From assembly GCF_009831235.1 (NCBI RefSeq), contig NZ_WUUL01000020.1, positions 1 to 47,311 of the forward strand: a stretch of 47,311 nt of DNA. Direction: 5' to 3'. How positions within the stretch are numbered: position 1 is the first letter of the stretch; the number at the start of each line of letters is the position of its first letter. The notes under the pieces were generated by a model that saw only the letters and a list, made by a program, of their open reading frames with translations, did not search any database and was not told where the DNA came from. A program made the position numbers and the translations under genes. Below, piece by piece: positions 31,438 to 40,133 of the stretch. The DNA is from Shimazuella alba (lineage in GTDB: Bacteria; Bacillota; Bacilli; Thermoactinomycetales; Thermoactinomycetaceae).

Positions 31438-32835
31438 TCATACTGTATTTCGTTCCTTTTTCCCTTTCTTAAGGAGATAAATTACCCCTTCTATTAGGAT
31501 CACCACAATCAAAGAAAGCCCAAATAATGGCATGATTAACCCTAGAACGACCATAAAAATAAGAGAACCAATCGAAAGTTTGTTTGATATTTTGGGTGGC
31601 GCTGAGAATTTCCCCTCTTTCTTGCGAGAGAGCCATGTTCGCATTCCCCAAAAAATAACAAATAAGAAAGAAAGACAAACTGCTAAGTTAATCAGTTTAT
31701 TTGGCCATCCAAATAAATGCCCCTCATGCAATGGAATACCCCATGTAAACCATTTGGCTAAAATTCCATAATCTTGATAACTCACTTTGGAAATCAGGTT
31801 TCCACTATATTGATCAAAATAAGTTGTCATTTCATCGTATGGACTAACATCTAAACCTGTAACCCCAGTATTACTACCTTTGGATATGGTGTAAACCCCT
31901 TCTTCATTCTCTGGATAGATAATGGAATAAGGTTTTGAAATATGAGCTTCTTGCACCTTCGTCATCAATTTTTCCACACTCATCCTACTACTGTTAGACA
32001 TACTTGGATTCGTAGACATATCGCCATGATGTGCATGGGATTTGCTTGAAGTAGGTGGTTTATTTTTACGAGTAGCCCATGGAATTTCACTCATATCCGA
32101 AGTTGGCGGCTGTTGTTTTAACATCGGAATCCCAATAGAGGAATATTTTTGAGCTGCTGAGTTTATAAAATCGCCCATAAATGCGGACCAAGGCAAGCCG
32201 GTAAAAATAACGATTATCATAGGAATGGTAATGACGGTTCCCACTAATGCATGTAATCTTTTCTTTTTTTGTCGTTTTGTTGGATTTGGCAGCTTCTTTA
32301 TAGCACTTCCTTTAAATGTCATGTAAATACCGGTAAGCAGCATAAAAATCGCCCAGCATGCAGCTAATTCAACGAGGTAATTTACAATAGTACCTCCTAC
32401 AAATAGAGAACTATGGATTTCTCTCATGACATTGGAAAAGGTATATTTCGCATTTTGAGTCCCAACTATCTCATTACTGTCATCTAAAAATACATATTTT
32501 TGGTTTCCATCTGCGTTAGTCAGGGTTAAACGTGTATTATATGGATCATCTAATATAATTACTTTCGAGAGAGAATATCCTTTGTGTTGCTTTGCTGCCT
32601 TCTGAATACCTTCATCTATCGTTAATTGTTGTGTCTTCTCGCTTTTTCCAAAGAATAAGTCATAGTAAGCTTTCTTTTCTACATCCGTATAAAATAAATA
32701 TCCAATGCCACTGAGTGTTAATGTGATAAGTAATGGTGTAATAAATAATGCTGCATAAAAATGCCACCGCCAAAATAGGTTGTACAAATGATTCTTCTGT
32801 TGTTTCTCTTGGTTTAATTGAATATCAGAACTCAT
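31438..32835 (-). CDS. PepSY-associated transmembrane protein
   Basis: A membrane protein of the PepSY_TM (PiuB-like) family. The first segment (about 20-45; WRWHFYAALFITPLLITLTL) is followed by a large external loop with a PepSY region. Two central segments come next, including WAIFMLLTGIYM. A second external loop contains a histidine-rich stretch HAHHGDM (about 270) and another PepSY-like domain, before C-terminal segments at about 390 and 435. Conserved His residues near segments (WRWHFY, MREIHSS, RLHALVG, LHEGHLFGW) fit heme or metal binding; relatives are linked to iron uptake or reduction. The ATG at 32835 is preceded by GGAAG; an earlier ATG at 32883 lacks an RBS. Next to it lies a dead iron-type ABC ATPase. 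Confidence 0.85.
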   Translation of the reverse strand: MSSDIQLNQEKQQKNHLYNLFWRWHFYAALFITPLLITLTLSGIGYLFYTDVEKKAYYDLFFGKSEKTQQLTIDEGIQKAAKQHKGYSLSKVIILDDPYNTRLTLTNADGNQKYVFLDDSNEIVGTQNAKYTFSNVMREIHSSLFVGGTIVNYLVELAACWAIFMLLTGIYMTFKGSAIKKLPNPTKRQKKKRLHALVGTVITIPMIIVIFTGLPWSAFMGDFINSAAQKYSSIGIPMLKQQPPTSDMSEIPWATRKNKPPTSSKSHAHHGDMSTNPSMSNSSRMSVEKLMTKVQEAHISKPYSIIYPENEEGVYTISKGSNTGVTGLDVSPYDEMTTYFDQYSGNLISKVSYQDYGILAKWFTWGIPLHEGHLFGWPNKLINLAVCLSFLFVIFWGMRTWLSRKKEGKFSAPPKISNKLSIGSLIFMVVLGLIMPLFGLSLIVVILIEGVIYLLKKGKKERNTV

Positions 32836-33390
32836 ATTTCTTCCGATCAACTCCTTTTTACTTCCAAGCATAAATATAAACAAATGTACAGAATAGAAAA
32901 TGACGCTATGGAGCTATATTTATGTCTAAAATATGAACGTATATTGCTATTAAAAGAGACTGCCAAATCAGGTCGCAGGAAAAAGTTCCTGCAATCACTC
33001 CCCCATCTACTCCTACACCACTTGTGTCCATCCAGTAGGAAAACATATCATCGTTCAACATAGCTTTAATTTGTTAGGTAGGAATTTTAACAAGCCCTTC
33101 ATGGGGGTTTTCCTTTTTTCATGGCATTGATATCTGCTTGCTTTCAAAAGTGCTATCACTTTATTGCTTTTGTTATATATATCTTTAGGTAGTCAAAGCT
33201 TGGCTTTGTCTACAGACATTGATCTGCAATCGTCTCATTCGTAATCGTAATAGATGCATCCGCTACGAGATCTTTAAGGTCTACTTCTTTCTTTTCTCTT
33301 CATTTAATTTTTAAAAACCATTCTCAAATAATCACTCTTTTCATTGCTGATAGAGATAAACTCCCTCACATGTTCCTAAGTGGTGTAAAT
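32836..33390. other. Gene-free stretch
   Basis: No RBS-supported gene. A weak GC-rich hairpin with a T-run (CAAGCCC...GGGGGTTTTCCTTTTTT, around 33090-33119) could be a plus-strand terminator. A 51-codon minus-strand frame (32906-33061) lacks an RBS. Confidence 0.35.
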
Positions 33391-33393
33391 ATA

Positions 33394-33449
33394 TTGACCG
33401 AATCGGTTGACAGAAGTACACTAGCTGTAATAAACCGATTTGGTTTATT
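33394..33449 (+). promoter_or_regulatory. Promoter and palindromic operator of the broken TetR operon
   Basis: TTGACC (33394-33399), 17 bases, TACACT (33417-33422). The palindrome ACCGAATCGGT (33397-33407) overlaps the -35 box, and AATAAACC / GGTTTATT (33429-33449) lies just past the start point. Both contain AACCGATT-like half sites, as expected for TetR autoregulation. Confidence 0.55.
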
Positions 33450-33482
33450 TTGGCATTATCGTTTAAGTTAGGCGTGAAGCAA

Positions 33483-34116
33483 ATGGGGAAATTCCCCAAC
33501 TTATCAACGGAAAAACAACAGAAAATCGTCGATACAGCATTGGCTTCTTTTGGGGAAAGTGGGTACAAAAGGACATCGATTCGCGATATTGCAGCGGAGG
33601 CAGGCATATCGAAAGCGATGATCTTTCACTACTTCGGCACCAAAAAGAAGCTCTACCTCTATTTGATCGAGTATTGCACCAACACTTTTATTCGTGAAAT
33701 CAAACACAAATTCAACCCGTGCATCACGGACTTTTTTGATCGTATCGAGTTAGCAGGCGATATTAAGTTTGAAGCGATGAAAAAGCACCCCGCGATCGGC
33801 ACGTTTTTGTGGAGTGTGTATGAGGAGCAAGATAGCGAAGTCAAGTCAGCGATTCAAGCTTCGATGGGAATTGCGAAGCAGAGAATTTTCGCAAGAGCAT
33901 TGCCTCTACAGGGATGGATACATCTAAGTTTCGCAAAGATGTCGATCCAAAGCTCGTTTACAAAATGTTACTTTGGATGGCGGAAGGATGTTTTCGTCAT
34001 GTTTCCAATTTAGAAAACGGGCACATTGAAGCCGCGTGTATGACGAGTACAAGCGAGGTTTGCAATTACTAAAAAACAGTTTTTTACAAAGACAGTTGAG
34101 TGGACTGAGCGCATGA
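33483..34116 (+). pseudogene. TetR-family regulator, frameshifted
   Basis: The HTH part is intact (ALASFGESGYKRTSIRDIAA, GISKAMIFHYFGTKKKLYLY). Near 33910 a base is missing in CAGGGATGG, moving the frame. The expected continuation MDTSKFRKDVDPKLVYKMLL is in the next frame. A second shift near 34035 is needed to reach DEYKRGLQLLKNSF and the TGA at 34114-34116 that overlaps the ABC start. The first frame ends at 34013. It could still make a DNA-binding protein with an altered tail. Its G+C content looks higher than that of the neighbours, consistent with recent acquisition. Confidence 0.75.
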
Positions 34117-34330
34117 ATGCAATCGAATTAACTAATCTCACCAAACAGTATGGCACGTCACGTGGCATCATCGATGTCAATATTACGATCGAACAAAGTG
34201 AGGTTTTTGGTTTTATTGGTCCCAATGGAGCAGGAAAATCGACAACATCCGCACGTTCAAACAGATGTCTGGGAGCGCGAAGATCTTTGAAAAAAACAGC
34301 GTGACACATCCCGAAGTCCGCATAATATAA
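34113..34330 (+). pseudogene. ABC transporter ATPase (BcrA-type), 5' remnant
   Basis: The frame starts MNAIELTNLTKQYGTSRGII and reaches Walker A GPNGAGKSTT. It then needs a one-base shift to read IRTF and, after a short internal deletion, SGSAKIFEKNSVTHPEVR, and then breaks off. Only the first quarter of a normal ~300-aa ATPase remains. The overlap with the TetR stop shows a former TetR-ABC export operon. Confidence 0.8.
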
Positions 34331-34574
34331 AAAATAATTCCGAGCAGTATCTATTACATATGAATTTTTACCGGGTCAATCATGTCATATACTTTTCTTG
34401 GAAATGATTTGATATATCCTTGACACGTTTGTAATTACGTAGATTTGTTCTTGTCTACAAGAGAAGCCTATTCTCTTGTTCTAAATTTGGTAAAAAAATT
34501 TCACCTGATCCGGACGAGAAATACTGTATTTTTGAAAAAAAAGCTATGAAAAAACAGAGGCGAAAGAGAGGATT
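34331..34574. other. Short non-coding stretch
   Basis: It contains an imperfect repeat of TTCTTG/CAAGAGAA around 34450-34480 but no gene. Confidence 0.3.
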
Positions 34575-34840
34575 TTAAGAGCGTGTAAAACTTATACTGT
34601 TTCCCCCATAATCGTTGTTATTTACAATTTCCAAGTGGATATTCAAAGTGGAAGAACCTTCAACAGGATATCCCCTACAAATCTTCTACCATAGAAAAAC
34701 CCATATAATCGTGTTTCTCGCCTGCTAAAATAGACCATTTTCCATTCCTATATATTCGTAAACCATTATCCGTTGGATATAAAATTGCAGTACCATCTTG
34801 ACTGATAGCCTAAGACATGTATATGTCCAAATGTTACCTG
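34575..34840 (-). pseudogene. F510_1955/sortilin-like beta-propeller protein, remnant
   Basis: On the minus strand the fragments FGHIHVLG, then AISQDGTAILYPTDNGLRIY, RNGKWSILAGEKHDYMGFSM, and in another frame GYPVEGSSTLNIHLEIV with NNDYGGNSISF are readable. They correspond to the start of the secreted 'glycosylhydrolase' propeller family common in Bacilli (FTHIHGLGYSKDG, HDYMGFS, GHPxPGS, STDxGKT). In-frame stops and shifts break it, and the rest of the ~300-aa protein is gone. The stretch from 34841 to 35184 may hold its eroded N-terminus, but I cannot read it securely. Confidence 0.7.
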
Positions 34841-35184
34841 ATTGTTGGAGATGAGAGAATTGGATAAACATAACTGTTGTTAGATAGTATTTCCTTATTT
34901 GTGATTCGCCTGATCCACTCACGAATACTTGAAACGGAAAACCAAACACACCTACAAAAATTCCTACTTCATCTAATGCATGGACATCTAATAAAAATAA
35001 ATGGGAGCCCTAATTTTTTGCTTTCCTTACCATCCATTCAGAATTGATTAAGGAAATGCTCCTTTATCTAAATATACAGAAAAAGTATGGACCAATATTG
35101 AAGGAATTAAATCATGGTGGAACACGAAACCTATGAATTGAAAGCACTTATTAAAAATTAACAATAGAACGAATAAAATAAAAC

Positions 35185-35213
35185 TGACCGGCATACAGGA
35201 TTCATGCCGGTCA
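35185..35213 (-). terminator. Terminator of cstA
   Basis: TGACCGGCAT and ATGCCGGTCA form a perfect 10-bp stem. On the minus strand it is followed by GTTTTATTTTATT. It begins 35 bases after the cstA stop. Confidence 0.85.
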
Positions 35214-35247
35214 ATGTCCGTGTGCTGCTTAATTTTTAGTCCAATGT

Positions 35248-37032
35248 TCATGCAGATAATTGAATCGTTTTAGGTTTGATTAATTCAATCCATTTTTTTA
35301 TGGATGCAATTAATATGACTACCCCTAATACCAGCATAATAATGGACAAAGTTGCATTAAGCGGGCTATATCCAGCAGCTGCGGCGTTGAGATAAACATT
35401 TTTCACCATCCAATAGCCTGCATAGTTGACAGTAACATATAAATAAGCTAATGGAATAAGACAAGTTAACATATAACGCCGTTTATCACTCACTTTTAAA
35501 ATAACGGTTGCACCAATAATCAGACCTATCGAAGCCATCAATTGATTAGATACACCAAAGAGTGCCCAGACAGAACCGATATCTCCTGAATAAAGCAAAT
35601 ATCCCCACATAAAGCAAGCAAGCGCACTAGCAAAAATCACACCAGGTGCCCAGTCAACCTTTTTCAAAGGCCGATACAATTCTCCGAAAAAATCTTGTAT
35701 CAGATAACGGGCAACCCTTGTACCAGCATCGATCGCTGTTAAAATAAACACCGCTTCAAACATAATGACAAACTGAAAGAAATAAGCAGATAAGTGACTA
35801 AACCATGGGATACTAGTAAAGATATAAGTCATCCCTACAGCAAGTGTAACTGCCCCTCCGGTTCTCCCTTCCAAGTCCAGTCCAATTTGTTGGCTTAACT
35901 CAGGCAAATGGACAACGTTCATACCCAAAGTTTGAAAAACTGCTGGGGTAGAGTTAATAGCAAAATAGTCAGCAGGATGTAGGACTGTTGCAGCGATAAG
36001 TGCCATAATCCCTACTAAACATTCCACCAACATAGCACCAAATCCAACAACCTTAATATCGCTCCATTTTTGAATCATTTTTGGCGTTGTACCTGATCCA
36101 ACGAAAGCGTGAAAACCTGAGATCGCACCACAAGCGATCGTAATCGAAATAAATGGCCAGACTGGACCTGCGATAACGGGCCCGCCTCCGCTTAGAAACT
36201 CTGTAAAAGCAGGAAATTGGATACTGGGATTGATAACGAAGACACCGATAATAAGTGCAATAAAGACGCCGATCTTCATAAAACTACTTAAATAATCACG
36301 CGGACTTAATAATAACCAAACAGGTAGTGCTGAGGCAAAAAAGGCATAAATCGGTAAAATAAGACTCAATGTTTTTGCATCGAACGTTAACCATTCACCA
36401 ATAACGGTGGTTTGAATATAAGGACCCATAAATACACCAACCATCAAGAGGATGAAACCAACTGTAGATGCAAATTTTAAGTTACCAGTCTTTTTATAAA
36501 AAATACCTACTCCTATCGCAATTGGAATAGTAATTCCTACCGCAAATGTACCCCATGGATTTTTTTCCAACGCATGCAAAACTACCATACTCAATCCTGC
36601 CATCGTAATCGTGATAATAAAAAGCATAGCAAGACCTGTACAGAAGGCAGCAACAGGACCTAACTCATCTTTGGCTACTTCCGACAAAGATTTTCCTTGT
36701 TTCCGCATGGAAGCAAACAAAACCACAAGATCGTGTACAGCTCCCCCAATGACTGCTCCAATTAATAGCCATAATAATCCAGGGAGATATCCAAACTGAG
36801 CAGCTAAAATCGGTCCGACGAGAGGACCTGCTGCTGCAATAGCTGCAAAATGATGACCAAAAGTAACCCACTTATTTGTAGGTACATAATCTTTCCCATC
36901 ATTTAATTTTTGTGCTGGTGTTTCCTTCAAATTATTAATTTTTAATACTTTTGCCATCATAAATGTTCCGTATAAACGATATGCTATTACCAAGATACAA
37001 ATGGAACCGATTACAATTGAAACCGCATTCAT
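35248..37032 (-). CDS. cstA: CstA-family carbon starvation / pyruvate-peptide transporter
   Basis: A 594-aa membrane protein with about sixteen hydrophobic segments. It opens with MNAVSIVIGSICILVIAYRL and carries family hallmarks NDGKDYVPTNKWVTFGHHFA, AAAGPLVGPILAAQFGY, the loop SGGGPVIAGPVWPF, GAISGFHAFVGSGTTPK and AIDAGTRVARYLIQDFFGE. CstA/BtsT proteins import pyruvate or peptides when carbon is scarce. The ATG at 37032 follows AAAGGAGAG; upstream in-frame starts lack an RBS. The adjacent LytS/LytTR genes upstream and in the same direction probably control it, as YehU-YehT (BtsSR) controls BtsT in E. coli. The substrate is inferred from that pairing. Confidence 0.95.
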   Translation of the reverse strand: MNAVSIVIGSICILVIAYRLYGTFMMAKVLKINNLKETPAQKLNDGKDYVPTNKWVTFGHHFAAIAAAGPLVGPILAAQFGYLPGLLWLLIGAVIGGAVHDLVVLFASMRKQGKSLSEVAKDELGPVAAFCTGLAMLFIITITMAGLSMVVLHALEKNPWGTFAVGITIPIAIGVGIFYKKTGNLKFASTVGFILLMVGVFMGPYIQTTVIGEWLTFDAKTLSLILPIYAFFASALPVWLLLSPRDYLSSFMKIGVFIALIIGVFVINPSIQFPAFTEFLSGGGPVIAGPVWPFISITIACGAISGFHAFVGSGTTPKMIQKWSDIKVVGFGAMLVECLVGIMALIAATVLHPADYFAINSTPAVFQTLGMNVVHLPELSQQIGLDLEGRTGGAVTLAVGMTYIFTSIPWFSHLSAYFFQFVIMFEAVFILTAIDAGTRVARYLIQDFFGELYRPLKKVDWAPGVIFASALACFMWGYLLYSGDIGSVWALFGVSNQLMASIGLIIGATVILKVSDKRRYMLTCLIPLAYLYVTVNYAGYWMVKNVYLNAAAAGYSPLNATLSIIMLVLGVVILIASIKKWIELIKPKTIQLSA

Positions 37033-37173
37033 TTTGATCTCTCCTTTGCCTATTCCTTTTTTCATTCTAATAGATTCCATCGGAAGCAAAGGTTTTTCAT
37101 GTTGAATTACAGAAATCAAAGGATGAAATGAAATAAATGGAGCTCCAAATGCAACTGCGATACAATTGAATTT

Positions 37174-37917
37174 CTAGAAATCAAAATTTGTGCGTAGTTC
37201 TTTAACGAATGTCCGACTGACAGGGACCTTGGAATTATCTTTCATCTTTAAAAGATAAGTGGAATGAAACCATGGTTGTATCTCTACAATTGCTTCTAAA
37301 TTAACAAGAAAAGACCGATGAACACGTATGATAGATGAACTAGCCAGTTTGCGCTCTAGCTTTATGAGGGTTTCATTGGTCTTATAGTGACGTTCTGATG
37401 TAGCAATCAATGTCTTCCCTTCCATGGAAGAAAGATAATAAATTTGCTCGATAGGAATGGGGTATATTCGATCTTCTACTAAGATGGTTAGTTTTTTCAT
37501 CGCCTCGCCTATTTTCCATTTATTATATGTTATAGCTGATTCATTTACTGCTTTTTGTTTGGTTCTCAGCATTCTTTCAATGGTCTGTCGGATACGATCT
37601 TCCTCAAAAGGTTTTAAAATATAATCAATCGCATTTAGCTCGAATGCTTTTAACGCATATTCGTCATATGCTGTAGCAAAGACAATTTCTGGTTGAGGAC
37701 GAAGGGTTAATATTTTTTCCGCTAAATCGATTCCACTCTCATTAGCAAGTTGGATATCTAAAAAAACGACATCAGGTAATTTGCCCTGGATTTGCTCCCA
37801 AGCACTTTCTAAATCCTCTGCTTCTCCAATAATTTTTACTTGGTTACTTTTTCGTAGCAAAAAAATCAGCTCATCTCGAGAAAGTAACTCGTCATCTACT
37901 ATAAATGCTGTCAGCAT
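37174..37917 (-). CDS. LytTR-type response regulator
   Basis: A 247-aa protein with a receiver domain (about 1-120) whose phosphoacceptor Asp lies in VVFLDIQLANESG, and Lys in YILKPFEEDR. The C-terminal LytTR DNA-binding domain is at about 145-245 (VHRSFLVNLEAIVEIQPWFH, then KVPVSRTFVKELR). It overlaps the end of the sensor gene by 26 bases, so the two are translationally coupled. It probably activates cstA, which starts about 140 bases downstream. GGAGAG precedes the ATG. Confidence 0.93.
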   Translation of the reverse strand: MLTAFIVDDELLSRDELIFLLRKSNQVKIIGEAEDLESAWEQIQGKLPDVVFLDIQLANESGIDLAEKILTLRPQPEIVFATAYDEYALKAFELNAIDYILKPFEEDRIRQTIERMLRTKQKAVNESAITYNKWKIGEAMKKLTILVEDRIYPIPIEQIYYLSSMEGKTLIATSERHYKTNETLIKLERKLASSSIIRVHRSFLVNLEAIVEIQPWFHSTYLLKMKDNSKVPVSRTFVKELRTNFDF

Positions 37918-39682
37918 ATTGATCTCTCCATTTTTTGGTATCCATTGGTATGCGAATTATTACTTTTGTTCCAAGACCTCGTTGACTTTCAATCGAAAAA
38001 ACTGCTTCTTCCCCATAGATCTCTTTCATTCGCTGTTTAATATTATAGATTGCGTTCCCTGTTCCCTGGGCTGAATCGATTTCTTGATTACCTAATTTAC
38101 TTAGTAATTCCTGCGAGATTCCTTTCCCGTTATCTTCAGTAATGAACACCATCTCTTTATTTTCCGTAAAAGCTCGAATTGTCACGCACCCTTTTTGCCC
38201 GGGATCCAGCTTTGGAAAAGCATGACGAATCGCATTTTCTACGATTGGTTGGATGGTGAATGGAGGAATAAATACTTTTTTAATTGCAGGTTCAATTTGA
38301 TATTCAATTTGATATTTATCAGGATAACGGGCTTCTTCAAGTGAAAGATATGCCTCGACATGTTCTAATTCTTTCTCTAATGGGATCAGCATTTGTCTAG
38401 CACCTTGTAAATTCCGACGAAAAAAAGCAGCTAACTTTATTAATAAATACCTTGCTTTTTCTGCATCTGTCCGACAAAGTGCTGAGATCGTATTAATGGC
38501 GTTAAACAAAAAATGAGGATGAACTTGAGCTTGTAGTGCTTTAATCTCTGCATCTTTTAACAATTTGCTCTGTATTTCTGCTTCTGCTAATTCTAACTGG
38601 GTTGAGATTAATTTCCCTAATCCTTCAGAAAGCTCTTGTTCGATCTTGTCCATCTGACTGATCTTGGTAAAATATAGTTTTAAGGTACCAATCGTTTTTT
38701 TATGAACTTGAAGCGGTATTACAATTGCCGCCTGTAAAGGGCAGTTTGGATTATAGCATTCTATCTGTTCTGATGAATAAGCTTTCAATATTCTTCCTTG
38801 GTCTATCGCTTTTTGTGTTAATTTTGTAGATAGCTTTTTTTGTGTTAAATGGTGATCTCCAGCTAATCCAACATGCGCCAGTACCTGATGATGATCAGTT
38901 ATCGCAACGGCATTCGCATTCGTGAGAGCCAAAATAATTTCAGCTACATTTTTACATGAATCCGCATTTAACCCTTTGCGAAAAAAAGGCAGCGTTTGAT
39001 CAGCAATGTAGAGTGCTTTGTTTGTTTGCAGCGCACGCATCCGTTCTTCTTCCTGTAATATGGTTTGAAAAATAAGCATAAATACCAACATACCAAAACC
39101 ATTTACGATGATCATTGGCAGGCTAATAATTTGCACCAATTGCAATGCAGCTGTAAATGGCTTCGCTACCATTAAGATAATCCCCATCTGTACACATTCC
39201 ATCAATATCCCAATGATCACAACAAGCCAAATTCCTTTATTGGTTTGTTTATTCAATCGTTTTCCGATCAAGCCGGTCACAATACCTGATAAAATCGTAG
39301 AGATTGCACAAGCAACATCTGTAAATCCCCCGATTGTCCATCGATGTAAACCCGCTATTAATCCGGCACCAAATCCCACTAGTGGTCCACCAAACAAACC
39401 TCCAATTGCTACTCCCATAATTCGTGTATTCGCAATTGCGCTCTCTGCCCCCAAATCTCCTTGCCAAACTTGTGAAAGGATCAGATTGTTTTCTTGAATG
39501 ACAATACCGGTATAATTGCTGATCACACCAAAACCACCGAATAACAGAACTAATAATAACTTCTCTTTCCAACCATATTCGTTATGAAGAATCTGTCGAA
39601 ATGAATGCATCCGTGAAAGCAAAAAAGCAACAATAATTAATAAGCCAACCCGCTCAAGCATAAGGAGTAACAAATCTATCAA
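37892..39682 (-). CDS. LytS/YehU-type sensor histidine kinase
   Basis: A 596-aa membrane sensor. Residues about 1-180 form the 5TM-5TMR_LYT domain (NTRIMGVAIGGLFGGPLVGF is typical). A GAF-like domain follows (about 225-360), then a His_kinase domain with phosphoacceptor His in QVHPHFLFNAINT (about 400) and a HATPase domain (IQPIVENAIRHAFPKL, EDNGKGI). This kinase class senses pyruvate or related small molecules. The start is TTG, placed 7 bases after GGAGG, with no competing ATG nearby. It lies in an operon with its regulator. Confidence 0.93.
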   Translation of the reverse strand: MIDLLLLMLERVGLLIIVAFLLSRMHSFRQILHNEYGWKEKLLLVLLFGGFGVISNYTGIVIQENNLILSQVWQGDLGAESAIANTRIMGVAIGGLFGGPLVGFGAGLIAGLHRWTIGGFTDVACAISTILSGIVTGLIGKRLNKQTNKGIWLVVIIGILMECVQMGIILMVAKPFTAALQLVQIISLPMIIVNGFGMLVFMLIFQTILQEEERMRALQTNKALYIADQTLPFFRKGLNADSCKNVAEIILALTNANAVAITDHHQVLAHVGLAGDHHLTQKKLSTKLTQKAIDQGRILKAYSSEQIECYNPNCPLQAAIVIPLQVHKKTIGTLKLYFTKISQMDKIEQELSEGLGKLISTQLELAEAEIQSKLLKDAEIKALQAQVHPHFLFNAINTISALCRTDAEKARYLLIKLAAFFRRNLQGARQMLIPLEKELEHVEAYLSLEEARYPDKYQIEYQIEPAIKKVFIPPFTIQPIVENAIRHAFPKLDPGQKGCVTIRAFTENKEMVFITEDNGKGISQELLSKLGNQEIDSAQGTGNAIYNIKQRMKEIYGEEAVFSIESQRGLGTKVIIRIPMDTKKWRDQYADSIYSR

Positions 39683-40027
39683 ACTATCACCTCCATCTTA
39701 CTGTTTTTTATTATAGCAATCCTTGTAGAACTCTGTTTTCATTTTAAAGTTTACATCGATCATCTGCTTCAAGATACCATATTTTTCTACAAGACCCCAC
39801 TAAAACAAGGAAATACAGAGGCTGATTCTTTAAGTATATCGAGAAACTTTCGATATTTGCAGATTCATCCACTCTTATTATTTATGCTGTCACTGGATGG
39901 CGAACTAGTCGAAATCATTGGAATAGCTACTAAGGTGGATTTTTCGCCAACCACCTAATCTAATAAAATATACATCTCACCACATAATATTATGTCCTCT
40001 CTAAACGTCAGTTAAATTTAGACATAA
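39683..40027. other. Intergenic stretch with a short unrecognised plus-strand frame
   Basis: It carries the presumed promoter of lytS, which I could not pin down. A plus-strand frame ending LEIIGIATKV-like text (VEIIGIATKVDFSPTT, stop near 39957) has no RBS and no recognised family. Confidence 0.3.
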
Positions 40028-40102
40028 GAAAACACTTGTATGATCTCAAAATAAATGTTTCACAACTAAACATTTACCAATCGATTTACAAGTGCTGTTT
40101 TA
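40028..40102 (-). terminator. Two-level hairpin downstream of proS
   Basis: CACTTGTA pairs with TACAAGTG (40033-40040 with 40087-40094), and inside lies AAATGTTT / AAACATTT. On the minus strand the outer arm is followed by TTTTCTT. It lies 32-105 bases after the proS stop. Confidence 0.6.
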
Positions 40103-40133
40103 TTTACTAGTTTTTCTGTTAGGATTAATATTA

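Noticed and set aside
32906-33061. Minus-strand 51-codon frame starting MLNDDMFSYWMDTSGVG
   Set aside because: No RBS or promoter context. The glycine-rich part made me think of a bacteriocin precursor, but nothing supports it.
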